Shown here: in pieces, positions 41,646-50,365 of the stretch
Position numbering within the stretch: position 1 is the first letter of the stretch
How the letters are laid out: the number at the start of each line of letters is the position of its first letter
Notes under the pieces: model-generated
The model's input: only the letters and a program-made list of their open reading frames with translations
What the model was told of the DNA's origin: nothing
The model's database searches: none
Position numbers and translations under genes: made by a program
Origin: JASLCR01 sp964407405
GTDB lineage: Bacteria > Patescibacteriota > Saccharimonadia > Saccharimonadales > Saccharimonadaceae
Assembly: GCA_964407405.1 (NCBI GenBank)
Contig: CAYOVH010000002.1
Location: forward strand, 1-64,000
DNA: 64,000 nt
Direction: 5' to 3'

Positions 41646-41920
41646 TGGGCTTGGAGTTCTGCGCCCAGCATCTCTGCCTCGAACTTTTCAAGGTGCTTGT
41701 TGATCAGAGAGCCAGTCGCCTTGATGGCAATTGCACCGATGAATACCCCTCCTACATATAGCGGCCGTTGTTCATGCGAGACTATAAAATAGTTAACCCC
41801 GGCAGCGGTAGCTGCCACTGCGGCAAGTGTATTGATAATTCTATTACCTACCTTACGCGTCGAAGAAATCGATTCATACTGGTCGGCAAATCGCCGCGAA
41901 AATGGCTCATCCTCATTCAT
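41621..41920 (-). CDS. Small hypothetical membrane protein
   Basis: A 99-residue protein with a charged start, two membrane helices (about 28-45 and 53-73) separated by a short SHEQRPLY loop, and an acidic cytoplasmic tail with ELQAHIKEDSDE. No family recognised. Its stop codon is inside the terminator hairpin shared with tsf. The GAGGATG context and single-gene arrangement suggest a real but uncharacterised gene. Confidence 0.55.
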   Translation of the reverse strand: MNEDEPFSRRFADQYESISSTRKVGNRIINTLAAVAATAAGVNYFIVSHEQRPLYVGGVFIGAIAIKATGSLINKHLEKFEAEMLGAELQAHIKEDSDE

Positions 41921-42018
41921 AGTGAATCAGGATAGATCAGTAGAGGCGATCAGTCAAGCTCAAGCTTCATGCCTACGTGAAGAGTTTTTCAGAGCGAGTA
42001 ACGTTGTAGTAGAGCTTA

Positions 42019-42027
42019 TGCTATAAT
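42019..42027 (+). promoter_or_regulatory. Pilin gene promoter, extended -10
   Basis: TGC-TATAAT, a perfect extended -10, gives a start near 42034. AAGGAAGAAG provides a ribosome-binding site 8-13 bases before the ATG at 42061. The full expression signal precedes a start codon that is now out of frame. Confidence 0.75.
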
Positions 42028-42060
42028 CGGACTAAATTAACTTCAAGGAAGAAGCAGTTC

Positions 42061-43261
42061 ATGAGTAATTTACTACTAGATAATATATTAAAGAAAAAGC
42101 AATCTCTCTCTCTCTCTCTCTCTCTCTAGCAGATTAAAACACTCCTATCGTTCACGGCAATCGGCGTTCACTATAGTCGAACTCCTCATAGTCATAGCAG
42201 TCATTGCCATTCTCGCCGCAGTCTCCATTGTCGTCTACAATGGGGTGCAAAACCGCGCCGCATCTGTAGCACTTCAATCTGACCTGAAGCATGCCTCAGA
42301 CCAGCTCGAGGTTGACGGCTCGAGGCTTGGTGCGTATCCAGCTTCAATTGATGAAGCAGACGGTGGCAAAGGACTAGAGAAAAGCGACGGTACAACTTTT
42401 CAATACACCGGTCCATCAGGCTCAAATACCTACTGTCTCACTGCAACAAGTAGTCGCAGCGGTGTTCTCGGATACATGGTCTCTAACGATAACACCACGC
42501 CGCGTGAAGGCGTCTGTAGCGGTCACACCCCACCAAGTGGCGGTGGTGGCACCGGACCCATTGCCGACGGCAGCCCCATCCAAGCCATCACTGCCGCCAA
42601 CTGCCCAACCACTCGCACCAGAGCTGTTGATGCCCGCGACAACCATACCTACTGGGTCAAAAAACTGGCTGATGGCAAGTGCTGGATGCTGACTAATTTG
42701 GCGTATGCTGGTGGCGGGACAAGTACATACGGAGATGTGAAAACACTCTCGAATGGTACTAGTGACTCGACTTATACCTTCACTGAAGCCAAGTACTACA
42801 TTCCATCAGGTGCTAACCCAACTGTCAGTCCGACTAATCCGAGCACGTCAACGAGCGGCAGCGGGCAGTACGGCTATTTCTACAACTGGTGCGCTGCCAT
42901 GGGTGGTCAAGCCACTGCCGCCTGTGCGGCTGCCACTACACCGGCACCCAACACTGGCGTCTCTGTCTGCCCGAGTGGGTGGAGATTGCCAACCAAGGAA
43001 GAATTCGGGGCACTCAACACAGCTATTAATGGTTCAACCAGCACCGATGCTGGCCTGCGTTCTGGCTGGCTAGGGCAGTGGAGCGGCTACTGGAGCAGCG
43101 GGAGCGGGTTCGTAGGTCAAGGCCTACTAGGCTACTACTGGTCGTCGTCACAGAGCGCCACTGCCGCTGCCCACGTTCTGTACCACGAAAATTCCTACGT
43201 TTTCCCCAGCCAAGGTGCCGGTAAGAACGGGGGATCTGCTGTTCGATGTGTTGCGAGCTAA
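42061..43261 (+). CDS. Phase-variable type IV pilin-like protein with FISUMP domain (OFF here)
   Basis: The ATG at 42061 has a promoter and ribosome-binding site. Its frame meets TAG (42127-42129) right after a (TC)12 tract. The rest reads in the next frame from 42128: SRLKHSYRSRQ-SA, then the prepilin site FTIVELLIVIAVIAILAAVS (Ala rather than Gly before Phe), then an exported domain of about 340 residues. That domain has Cys pairs and the FISUMP ending (WRLPTKEEF, YYWSSS, VRCVAS). In that frame a TAA at 42089 and the lack of ATG/GTG/TTG up to the pilin helix leave no usable start. One more TC unit, or two fewer, restores a single frame with an SLSLSLSLS linker. Likely a pilus or surface-fibre subunit switched by slipped-strand replication. 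Confidence 0.8.
42103..42126 (+). repeat. (TC)12 dinucleotide microsatellite in the pilin start region
   Basis: Twelve uninterrupted TC units (24 bases, then one T) between the start codon and the prepilin helix. No other dinucleotide run of this length was noticed in the window. Unit number decides the reading frame: 10 or 13 in frame, 11 and 12 out. Confidence 0.95.
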
Positions 43262-43318
43262 GGTATGAATAAAGTCTGGTACGGCACAGTTAGGCTACTG
43301 TAAGCTCAGTGTTACTAA

Positions 43319-43531
43319 TCAGGGGTGTTTGTTGCGGCTCGTGAGGTGCCAAGAGCCGCAATACGGGCATTGATAGACATCCAGCTCAAGTTGCATGTCC
43401 ATGAGCATTTGCGTTTCGGCAGCGTCGCGAGCTTGCTTTTCGGTAGGGAAGCGGCGCTTGGTCTGGCAGCTCGCCACCTGGGCTGCTGATTGATAGCGAG
43501 GAGTTTTTCGGGGTGTGTGGCGCCGCGGCAT
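43319..43531 (-). CDS. Small basic zinc-ribbon-like hypothetical protein
   Basis: A 70-residue protein with a very basic start (MPRRHTPRKTPRY). The tail QCPYCGSWHLTSR, with C-P-Y-C and a nearby W-H, suggests one half of a zinc ribbon; an additional single Cys at about residue 22 and a His could complete a site. It lies 3 bases after recF on the minus strand, so it is probably co-transcribed. A nucleic-acid-binding role is a guess from charge and the CxxC. Confidence 0.65.
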   Translation of the reverse strand: MPRRHTPRKTPRYQSAAQVASCQTKRRFPTEKQARDAAETQMLMDMQLELDVYQCPYCGSWHLTSRNKHP

Positions 43532-43534
43532 GAC

Positions 43535-44608
43535 TTAGGTTAGCTCGACCAATAGAGCATCGGATTTTAGTTCATCGCGCAGATCAGTTGCGGTAATGAT
43601 GGTCTGATAATCTTTGAGGGCGTTGAGGAGCGCTTGCTCGCGTGCGGGATCAAGCTCAGAAAATACGTCGTCGAGCAGGAGTAGCGGCTTTTTACCGCTA
43701 TGGTGCTCTTGGAGTTCGACCTCGAGGAGTTTGAAGGCCAGCATAATTGATCGCATTTCGCCGCGCGAGGCTGTTTCTGAGGCTGGATGCTCGTCGAGCA
43801 ATAACTCGATATCATCACGATGCGGTCCTGTGCTTGTATGGCCCTGCAGGGCATCAGACTGCCGAGATGACTCTAGTTTATGGAGGATAGCTTGCTGCAG
43901 TGCGCTATCCTCGGCATCGATGGTCGATATATAACGTGCAGTGATGGTGTGAGGTGTGCCAGCTAGGCGGGAGTAGATGTCTGAGAGGTAGTCATTGCAA
44001 TGAAGTATGAAATTTCGCCGGGCCTTGATGATAGTGGCACTTAGCTCGGCAAGCTTGACGTCCCAGGCAAAGAGATGACTTTGCCAGGCGCTGGAGTTCA
44101 TAGTCTCGAATTGTTTAAGTAGTTCGTTGCGCTGGAGAAGTGTCCGCTGAAAACGATTGAGCACCGCCTGGTAAGTAGGTGATAGACGCGATATGATGCC
44201 ATCAATAAAATCCCTGCGCCGGGCGGGGCTCGAGGTAAGAAGCCGGAGCTCATCGGGTTCAAATAAAACAACAGGGAGGCGATTTTGCGGGCTGAGTCGG
44301 GCTGATTTTGTCTCTGAGATGATGAACTCTTTTGATATTTTGCCCTCGGGCGTATGTGCTATGTGGAGACGTCTTGTTTCGCCATCTGTCAGTTCGATCT
44401 TTATCTCAGCACGATCTAAACCGTGGGGGATGATATCGCGATCGCGGCCGCGAAAGCTGGTACCCCGGTGGGCGATATAGATTGCTTCGAGCAGTGTCGT
44501 CTTGCCCGTGCCATTGTTGCCTAGGATCAATGTTGTCTTTGGGTGGATATCGGTCAAGAAAAGCTCATACGAGCGAACGTTGTTGACGGTTATTTTCTGG
44601 ACGGACAT
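43535..44608 (-). CDS. recF: DNA replication and repair protein RecF
   Basis: SMC-like ATPase that loads RecA at gaps. The 357-residue protein has Walker A GNNGTGKT (30-37), the VLFEPDELRLLTSSPARRRDFID block, the signature region TSTGPHRDDIELLLD, and Walker B LLLLDDVFSELDPAR. Length fits the family. dnaN and gyrB, its usual neighbours, are not here. It is divergent from frr. Confidence 0.93.
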   Translation of the reverse strand: MSVQKITVNNVRSYELFLTDIHPKTTLILGNNGTGKTTLLEAIYIAHRGTSFRGRDRDIIPHGLDRAEIKIELTDGETRRLHIAHTPEGKISKEFIISETKSARLSPQNRLPVVLFEPDELRLLTSSPARRRDFIDGIISRLSPTYQAVLNRFQRTLLQRNELLKQFETMNSSAWQSHLFAWDVKLAELSATIIKARRNFILHCNDYLSDIYSRLAGTPHTITARYISTIDAEDSALQQAILHKLESSRQSDALQGHTSTGPHRDDIELLLDEHPASETASRGEMRSIMLAFKLLEVELQEHHSGKKPLLLLDDVFSELDPAREQALLNALKDYQTIITATDLRDELKSDALLVELT

Positions 44609-44646
44609 GCTACTAATAAGTATACTCGTTCTTCGTCCGTTTCCAG

Positions 44647-44655
44647 TGGTATAAT
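44647..44655 (+). promoter_or_regulatory. frr promoter, extended -10
   Basis: TGG-TATAAT gives a leader of about 20 bases with a CGGAGG ribosome-binding site. Confidence 0.7.
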
Positions 44656-44683
44656 AATTAGAAGGAAGAAGAAACGGAGGATC

Positions 44684-45238
44684 ATGTTTGATACAGCTGA
44701 GTATGAATTAAAAATGGGTGCGGCGCTGGAGCATTTTTCTGATGAGCTGAAAAAAGTACGTACTGGGCGAGCGCACCCTGACATGCTAGCAAGCGTGGTG
44801 GTGGAGGCGTATGGCAGCAAGATGCCGCTCAATCAAGTAGCCAATGTGACGGTGCCGGAGCCCCAACAATTGCTGGTAACGCCATTTGATCCGGGCAATA
44901 TCGCGGCAATTACGGTGGCGATTCGCGACAATCAGTCTCTTGGTTTCAATCCGAGCGACGATGGCCGCGTCGTGCGAGTGCCAATCCCAGCACTGACCGA
45001 GGAGCGACGACGGGAAATGGTAAAACTACTTGGCGACAAGGTAGAGAATGCACGTATCGCACTCCGCAATGTTCGTCAGGATGCTTTAAAAGACGCCAAG
45101 CGCAAGAAGGATGCGAAGGAGCTGTCCGAAGACGATGTCAAGGCGGTTGAGAAAGAGTTTGATCGGTTGATGGGCGAGTATCAGACAAAAATCGAAGAGC
45201 AATTCAAGGCAAAAGAAGCCGAAGTGATGACCGTTTGA
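44684..45238 (+). CDS. frr: Ribosome recycling factor
   Basis: Splits post-termination ribosomes with EF-G. The 184-residue protein has KVRTGRAHPDMLASVVVEAYG, VPEPQQLLVTPFDPGNI and VRVPIPALTEERRREMVKLL, standard RRF signatures. Start at 44684 after CGGAGG; the longer open frame from 44543 overlaps recF's start and is rejected. The stop shares a base with the next ATG, so it is coupled to the polyprenyl synthase. Confidence 0.95.
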   Translation: MFDTAEYELKMGAALEHFSDELKKVRTGRAHPDMLASVVVEAYGSKMPLNQVANVTVPEPQQLLVTPFDPGNIAAITVAIRDNQSLGFNPSDDGRVVRVPIPALTEERRREMVKLLGDKVENARIALRNVRQDALKDAKRKKDAKELSEDDVKAVEKEFDRLMGEYQTKIEEQFKAKEAEVMTV

Positions 45239-46299
45239 TGGCATCACCATATGAAGGTCTGGCGGCGTACAATCAAGCGATTCAGGCCAAGGCCAGTACG
45301 TTGCTCGATGAGTTTGTACAGTTGCTACCAGAGCGCTCAGAGATAGCTCAGTGGGCGCTTGATCAGGTAAAAGAGTACACACTGCGTCCGAGCAAGCGGG
45401 TTCGTGGGAGCTTGGCTGCGGCAGCGTATGATCAGGCAAAGGGTGGTCATATACTTGAGGCTGGTCTGCGCTTGGGCGTGGCGATAGAGATCGTACAAAA
45501 TTATCTATTGATCATTGACGATGTCATTGACCGCTCGGAGACCCGTCGCGGGTTGCCGACCATCCACCGGCTCTACAAAGACCTGACCGGAAGCGATGAG
45601 CGCGAAGCCGATATGGCCGGGATATTGATCGGTTCGCTGCCAGGGCAGATCGTTAATTATATCATTGGCCAAATTGACGAGGATGCCGAAGCAAAACTGG
45701 CTGTCATTCGTATGTTGGCGGTTGATCTGACGATCACTGACTTAGCGCAGATTGATGACATCCGGCATCAATTTGGGCGAGAGATTCCTAAAAAAGAGCT
45801 GCTACGGAAATATGAACAAAAGAGCAGTTACTATTCGTTTGTGAATCCGCTGGCTTGTGGCCTGGTCTTGGCAGGGAAAGACGAAAACACAGCTCGCCAT
45901 GATGCGGAGCAGTTTGGTTTGCCGGCCGGTATTGCGTTTCAGCTGCGTGACGACTACCTGGGCGTGTTTGGCGATTCAAAAGACACAGGCAAGCCAAATC
46001 TCGATGATATGAGAGAGGGGAAGTACACATTGATGCTGTATTATGCTCTCGAAAAGGCGATGGAGGAAGAAAATGAAATACTTCGTCGTATCTTGGGCAA
46101 TGAGACGTCGGGTTCGGCTGAGCTGGAGGAATTGCGAGCGATCTTTACAAGGACGGACGCGGCAAATCGGGCGATAGAGGATGCCGAAAGCTATATGGAC
46201 ATGGCGATCAGTGCTGCACAAAATGCCAAGTCGTGGGATGAGGAATTTGGTACGCGTCTCACGGGTCTGGTAGAATTTGCGGTTCGGAGGGAGGGATGA
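45238..46299 (+). CDS. Polyprenyl diphosphate synthase (E-type)
   Basis: Condenses isopentenyl units onto an allylic diphosphate. The 353-residue protein has the first Asp-rich motif DDVID-RSETRRG near residue 94 and the second, DDYLGVFGD, near residue 238, with GLPAGIAFQLRDD before it. All-E chains from this enzyme may prime uppS. It overlaps frr and uppS (ATGA), indicating a single operon frr-synthase-uppS-rseP. Chain length cannot be told from sequence alone. Confidence 0.9.
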   Translation: MASPYEGLAAYNQAIQAKASTLLDEFVQLLPERSEIAQWALDQVKEYTLRPSKRVRGSLAAAAYDQAKGGHILEAGLRLGVAIEIVQNYLLIIDDVIDRSETRRGLPTIHRLYKDLTGSDEREADMAGILIGSLPGQIVNYIIGQIDEDAEAKLAVIRMLAVDLTITDLAQIDDIRHQFGREIPKKELLRKYEQKSSYYSFVNPLACGLVLAGKDENTARHDAEQFGLPAGIAFQLRDDYLGVFGDSKDTGKPNLDDMREGKYTLMLYYALEKAMEEENEILRRILGNETSGSAELEELRAIFTRTDAANRAIEDAESYMDMAISAAQNAKSWDEEFGTRLTGLVEFAVRREG

Positions 46300-46988
46300 A
46301 AGAAGACCACATACCACTCCATGTCGGTTTCATCGTTGATGGCAATCGCCGTTGGGCTCGTCAGCATGGGCTGCCGATCTACGAAGGGCATCTGGCAGGA
46401 TACAATGCACTCAACGAAGTGCTGCTCGAGACATTGCGGCGTGGCGTAAAGTACGCCAGTGCATATGTTTTTAGTACCGAAAATTGGAAACGCACTGAGG
46501 AGGAAGTCGGTCGTCTCATGGGGTTGCTCCTGAGAGTTTTGAAAGCTGATTTGCCGATCTTTATCGAAAATAACGTACGCTTGCGTGTGATCGGCACTCG
46601 GGAGGGCCTGTCAGATTCGTTGATAAAAGCTATTGATACTGCCGAGGAGAAGACCCGGCATTTGGATGGCGGCGAGCTGCTGCTTTGTTTGAATTATGGC
46701 GGACAACTTGAGATCGCCGATGCGGTTAAAAAAATTGTTCATGATGGGGTGAGCGAGCACGATATCACACCAGAATTACTTTCGCGATATCTCTATGCAC
46801 CAGAGGTGCCGCCATGTGATGTGATTGTACGGACCAGTGGAGAGCAGCGACTGAGTAATTTTATGCTATGGCGTGCTGCCTACAGTGAATTCATTTTTCT
46901 TGACAAAAATTGGCCAGACATGACGCGTGAAGACGTGACTGCTATACTAGAAGAATATAAGAAACGTGAACGTAGAATAGGGAAATAA
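46296..46988 (+). CDS. uppS: Isoprenyl transferase (undecaprenyl diphosphate synthase)
   Basis: cis-prenyltransferase that makes the C55 lipid carrier. The 230-residue protein has FIVDGNRRWARQHG (catalytic Asp15), YASAYVFSTENWKR, and VIVRTSGEQRLSNFMLWRAAYSE near the end. It follows the E-type synthase that probably supplies its substrate, and uppP elsewhere in the window recycles its product. The order frr-uppS-...-rseP-proS resembles the classic bacterial cluster frr-uppS-cdsA-dxr-rseP-proS with cdsA and dxr missing. Confidence 0.95.
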   Translation: MKEDHIPLHVGFIVDGNRRWARQHGLPIYEGHLAGYNALNEVLLETLRRGVKYASAYVFSTENWKRTEEEVGRLMGLLLRVLKADLPIFIENNVRLRVIGTREGLSDSLIKAIDTAEEKTRHLDGGELLLCLNYGGQLEIADAVKKIVHDGVSEHDITPELLSRYLYAPEVPPCDVIVRTSGEQRLSNFMLWRAAYSEFIFLDKNWPDMTREDVTAILEEYKKRERRIGK

Positions 46989-46990
46989 AT

Positions 46991-48151
46991 ATGCTTGTTA
47001 TTGGGATTATCACCGGACTGATAATATTAATACTTTTGGTCGCCGTACACGAGCTGGGCCATGGGATTGCCGCTAGACGGAATGGGGTTGTCGTCGAAGA
47101 GTTTGGTATCGGATTTCCGCCACGGGCATGGGGAAAGAAGTTAAAGAAAAGTATTCTTGGTAAAGATGTTCAGTATACACTGAACTGGTTGCCGCTTGGA
47201 GGCTTCGTCAAGCTTCAGGGAGAGCATGACGCCGCTGACAAAAAGGGCGATTATGGTGCTGCGAGCTATTGGGTCAAGACAAAGATTCTTCTAGCCGGCG
47301 TAGTGATGAACTGGGTTATCGCGATCGCACTGCTGACGATCTTGGCATTATTTGGTTTGCCAAAAATTTTGGAGAATCAATTCACTATACCTGGAGATAC
47401 GATCGTCAAGTCGGAGCCGATTCAGCTGGCGCATATCGTCGGTGGCTCTCCGGCAGATAAAGCCGGTCTCAGGCAAGGTGATCAGTTACTCCGTATCAAC
47501 GGTGTGAAGATTGCTTCCTCAGACATGCTATCTGACGTGACCAAGCGGCAACATGGTGAGACGGTTGAGATTATCTATGCTCGCAAGGGTACCGAATATA
47601 CTACTCGTGCGACGCTGCGTGAGAGTAATGACAACAATCAAGGCTATTTGGGCGTAAGTTCATCACAGCGCCAGCAGTTGCGCGCGACATGGTCGGCGCC
47701 AATCGTTGGCGTTGGTCTGACGGCGCAGTTTACATGGGTGACACTAAAAGGTACGGCGCAAATCGCCTGGGATGCACTGAAGGGCTTCGTGCAAAGTCTT
47801 AGCTTCAATAAAGACACTCGAGAGCAAGGGGCTGCCGAAATCTCAACCGTCAGCAAGAGCGTAGCTGGTCCAGTAGGTATTTTGGGGGTAATCTTTCCTG
47901 AGGCGCAAGCAGCGGGACTGGGATCGCTTGTCTTTTTGACGGCGATCATATCACTCAGCTTGGCAGTAATGAACATCCTTCCGATTCCGGCACTTGATGG
48001 TGGACGATGGTGGACGATGACCTATTATCGCTTGCGCCGCAAAAAGCTCACAAAAGAGCGCGAGGAACGGATACAGACTATCGGCTTTATGGTACTAATG
48101 GCGCTTGTCGTGCTGGTGACGTGGGCGGATGTCGGTAAACTTTTCCGTTAA
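46991..48151 (+). CDS. rseP: Site-2 membrane metalloprotease (RseP-like, M50)
   Basis: Intramembrane protease with HELGHG (His20, Glu21, His24) in the first helix, a PDZ domain at about 150-235 (GGSPADKAGLRQGDQLLRING), and the third metal ligand in NILPIPALDGGRWW near residue 331. 386 residues is normal for RseP/Eep. Substrates may include anti-sigma factors or leftover signal peptides; no partner is visible here. It overlaps the next gene by 23 bases. Confidence 0.93.
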   Translation: MLVIGIITGLIILILLVAVHELGHGIAARRNGVVVEEFGIGFPPRAWGKKLKKSILGKDVQYTLNWLPLGGFVKLQGEHDAADKKGDYGAASYWVKTKILLAGVVMNWVIAIALLTILALFGLPKILENQFTIPGDTIVKSEPIQLAHIVGGSPADKAGLRQGDQLLRINGVKIASSDMLSDVTKRQHGETVEIIYARKGTEYTTRATLRESNDNNQGYLGVSSSQRQQLRATWSAPIVGVGLTAQFTWVTLKGTAQIAWDALKGFVQSLSFNKDTREQGAAEISTVSKSVAGPVGILGVIFPEAQAAGLGSLVFLTAIISLSLAVMNILPIPALDGGRWWTMTYYRLRRKKLTKEREERIQTIGFMVLMALVVLVTWADVGKLFR

Positions 48152-48908
48152 GCCGCATTTTTTACGGCGGATTGGCCTCGGCATTGGTCTTGCTGTGTGG
48201 GTGATAGTTGCGTTTGTAGCTGGCGAGCTACTGACTGTCCTGATCGCAAAGGCTGTCGGTAGTATCTATCCACTCGAAAGCATCAAGCTTGTTGTCCTCA
48301 ATACAATTCTGAATGCGCTGGCGTATATTCTCGCACTGCTTGTTACGGTAGCTGTGCCATGGCTATTGTGGCGAAAAGAGGTTCGGTTGAAACATTTTGG
48401 TCTGGTGCGTTTGCCGGATTGGCCTGATCTTTTGCTTGGGCCGATTGCGGTTGTGCCGTATTTTTTATTGAGCGCGCTGATGCTTGCCGGTGTCAAGGCG
48501 ATAGTGCCAGGTTTTAGCGTCGATCAGGCGCAGAGTATTGGCTATAGCAATCTCTCTGACCAGGGGTCGATGTTGCTAGCGTTTCTCATGCTGGTGGTTA
48601 TTGCGCCCGTGGTCGAGGAAGCACTTTTCCGGGGGTATCTCTACGGAAAATTACGAAAAGGGCTGGGGCTGATAGCGAGCATACTTTTGGTCAGTGCGGC
48701 GTTTGCTGCGCTACATTTGCCAGGAGCAAATGACTCTGGAGCGTTTCAGTGGCAGTGGAATGTGGCAACGGATGTTTTTGCTTTGAGCATCGTACTGTGC
48801 ATCCTCCGCGAAACAACTGGAAGCATTTGGGCGGGCATTTTGCTTCATATGACCAAAAATGCGATTGCCTTTTATGTTCTGTTTATCCTTCCAATGATGG
48901 TACACTAG
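48129..48908 (+). CDS. CPBP-family intramembrane metalloprotease
   Basis: A 259-residue protein with about seven membrane helices and the CPBP (CAAX protease/Abi) motifs: EEALFRGYLYGKL near residue 163 and AALHLP near 196, then LHMTKNAIAF. These enzymes are glutamate-type intramembrane proteases, often linked to peptide export, self-immunity or protein maturation. Substrate unknown. It starts inside rseP's 3' end. The proS leader promoter lies in its last codons. Confidence 0.85.
   Translation: MSVNFSVKPHFLRRIGLGIGLAVWVIVAFVAGELLTVLIAKAVGSIYPLESIKLVVLNTILNALAYILALLVTVAVPWLLWRKEVRLKHFGLVRLPDWPDLLLGPIAVVPYFLLSALMLAGVKAIVPGFSVDQAQSIGYSNLSDQGSMLLAFLMLVVIAPVVEEALFRGYLYGKLRKGLGLIASILLVSAAFAALHLPGANDSGAFQWQWNVATDVFALSIVLCILRETTGSIWAGILLHMTKNAIAFYVLFILPMMVH
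48898..48906 (+). promoter_or_regulatory. proS leader promoter, extended -10
   Basis: TGG-TACACT ends 7 bases before the ATG of the leader ORF at 48914. It overlaps the stop codon of the CPBP gene. Confidence 0.65.
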
Positions 48909-48913
48909 AGATG

Positions 48914-48970
48914 ATGCGACGAATTGGTATGACATTTCAGCCGATCGTTTTGCCGCCCCTTGGCGGGTAG
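48914..48970 (+). CDS. Putative leader peptide of proS (Pro-containing)
   Basis: An 18-codon ORF, MRRIGMTFQPIVLPPLGG, starting 7 bases after a -10 box (or at the adjacent ATG 48911). It has three Pro codons, two adjacent (CCG CCC at 48953-48958) just before the stop. The Pro pair lies in the first arm of a hairpin. Its position ahead of prolyl-tRNA synthetase suggests a proline-sensing leader, though three Pro in 18 could be chance. Confidence 0.45.
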   Translation: MRRIGMTFQPIVLPPLGG

Positions 48971-48999
48971 TCTTTGCTTTTAGATCAGCCATACCAATT
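48922..48999 (+). promoter_or_regulatory. Structured proS leader (10-bp stem enclosing a GC hairpin)
   Basis: AATTGGTATG (48922-48931) pairs exactly with CATACCAATT (48990-48999). The enclosed region holds CCGCC-CCTT-GGCGG (48953-48966). The outer stem ends 19 bases before the proS ATG. The left arm is in the leader ORF, so a ribosome moving through or stalling in it would change the fold. Confidence 0.6.
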
Positions 49000-49018
49000 G
49001 ATAGATGAGGAACTTACG

Positions 49019-50263
49019 ATGCGAGTATCAAAATTATTCACAAAAACACTGAAAAACGCGCCAGCTGATGAAGTGGCAAAGAATGCCCAACTGTTGATTC
49101 GTGCAGGCTATGTCTATAAGGAAATGGCGGGCGTGTACGCCTATTTGCCACTCGGACTTCGGGTTCTGGAAAAGATCAAACAAATTGTTCGTGAAGAAAT
49201 GGACGCGGTTGATTCCAACGAACTGATTATGGCGGCCCTGCAGCGCAAAGAGATATGGGAGAAAACGACTCGTTGGGACGATGCGGTTGTTGATGTGTGG
49301 TTTAAGACCAGGCTAAAAGACGATACTGAGCTGGGCCTTGGGTGGAGCCATGAAGAGCCAATTGTCGAGATGATGAAGCAGTACATCAAGAGCTACAAAG
49401 ATATGCCGGTCAGCCTCTATCAATTCCAGACCAAGATGCGCAACGAACTGCGGGCTAAGAGCGGTATTATGCGTGGACGTGAATTCGTCATGAAAGATAT
49501 GTACTCGTTCCATGCCAGCAAGGAGGACCTAGATACGTATTATGATCAGGTCATCGAAGCGTACAAGCGAGTGTATGATCGTTTGGGCATCGGTGGCGAT
49601 ACGTATGTAACATTTGCAAGTGGCGGTGCTTTTACAAAGTTTAGCCATGAATTTCAGACGATCTGTGATGCTGGCGAAGATGTAATCTATCTTCACAGAG
49701 AGAAGAATATTGCTGTCAATGAGGAAGTACTCGATGATGCTATTAAAGAGCTCGGTGTATCACGCGATGAGCTTGAACAGGTAAAGACGGCCGAGGTGGG
49801 CAACATCTTTAACTTTGGTACGCAAAAAACTGACGAAATGGAACTATACTATACTGGCGAGGACGGCAAACAACACTCGCTCTATATCGGCTCGTATGGC
49901 ATCGGGGTGACTCGTGTCATGGGTGTGGTTGCCGAAAAAATGAGTGACGATAAAGGCCTTGTCTGGCCAGAGAGTATTGCACCATTCTCGGTATATCTGG
50001 TATCTATTGGGGATAAAGGCAAAACTGAGGCAGATAAGCTTTATGATACGCTAAAGGGCGCTGGCATTGAGGTGCTCTATGACGATCGTGATGAGCGACC
50101 AGGGGCAAAATTTGCCGATGCCGAGCTAATGGGGATACCGTATCGCGTGACAGTGAGCGACCGTTTGGTTGAGGCAGGGCAGGTTGAGCTGAAAGCCCGT
50201 ACTTCTGAGGAGAATCAAATCTTGACGCCTGAACAACTAATTGATACACTAGGGGTGTTGTAG
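49019..50263 (+). CDS. proS: Prolyl-tRNA synthetase, short form
   Basis: Class II synthetase that charges tRNA-Pro. The 414-residue protein has SKLFTKTLKNAPADEVAKNAQLL, AGVYAYLPLGLRV, motif 2 (KMRNELRAKSGIMRGREFVMKD) and motif 3 (YIGSYGIGVTRVMG). The bacterial enzyme is about 570 residues; here the YbaK-like editing insertion between motifs 2 and 3 is missing. The ATG at 49019 has a GAGGA site. It has a structured leader with a small ORF. A hairpin terminator follows. Confidence 0.94.
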   Translation: MRVSKLFTKTLKNAPADEVAKNAQLLIRAGYVYKEMAGVYAYLPLGLRVLEKIKQIVREEMDAVDSNELIMAALQRKEIWEKTTRWDDAVVDVWFKTRLKDDTELGLGWSHEEPIVEMMKQYIKSYKDMPVSLYQFQTKMRNELRAKSGIMRGREFVMKDMYSFHASKEDLDTYYDQVIEAYKRVYDRLGIGGDTYVTFASGGAFTKFSHEFQTICDAGEDVIYLHREKNIAVNEEVLDDAIKELGVSRDELEQVKTAEVGNIFNFGTQKTDEMELYYTGEDGKQHSLYIGSYGIGVTRVMGVVAEKMSDDKGLVWPESIAPFSVYLVSIGDKGKTEADKLYDTLKGAGIEVLYDDRDERPGAKFADAELMGIPYRVTVSDRLVEAGQVELKARTSEENQILTPEQLIDTLGVL

Positions 50264-50310
50264 ACAAAGTTCTTCTGCGAGGGTTTACAAATTAACTAAC
50301 GAATAAGACC

Positions 50311-50342
50311 AGAGTGGTGTTCCGAAAGGGCGCCACTTTATC
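50311..50342 (+). terminator. Probable terminator after proS
   Basis: AGAGTGGTG...CGCCACTTT stem with an inner CC-GAAA-GG tetraloop and a short T run, 48 bases after the proS stop. Confidence 0.6.
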
Positions 50343-50365
50343 ACTGATAATATAGGGGAAACGAT

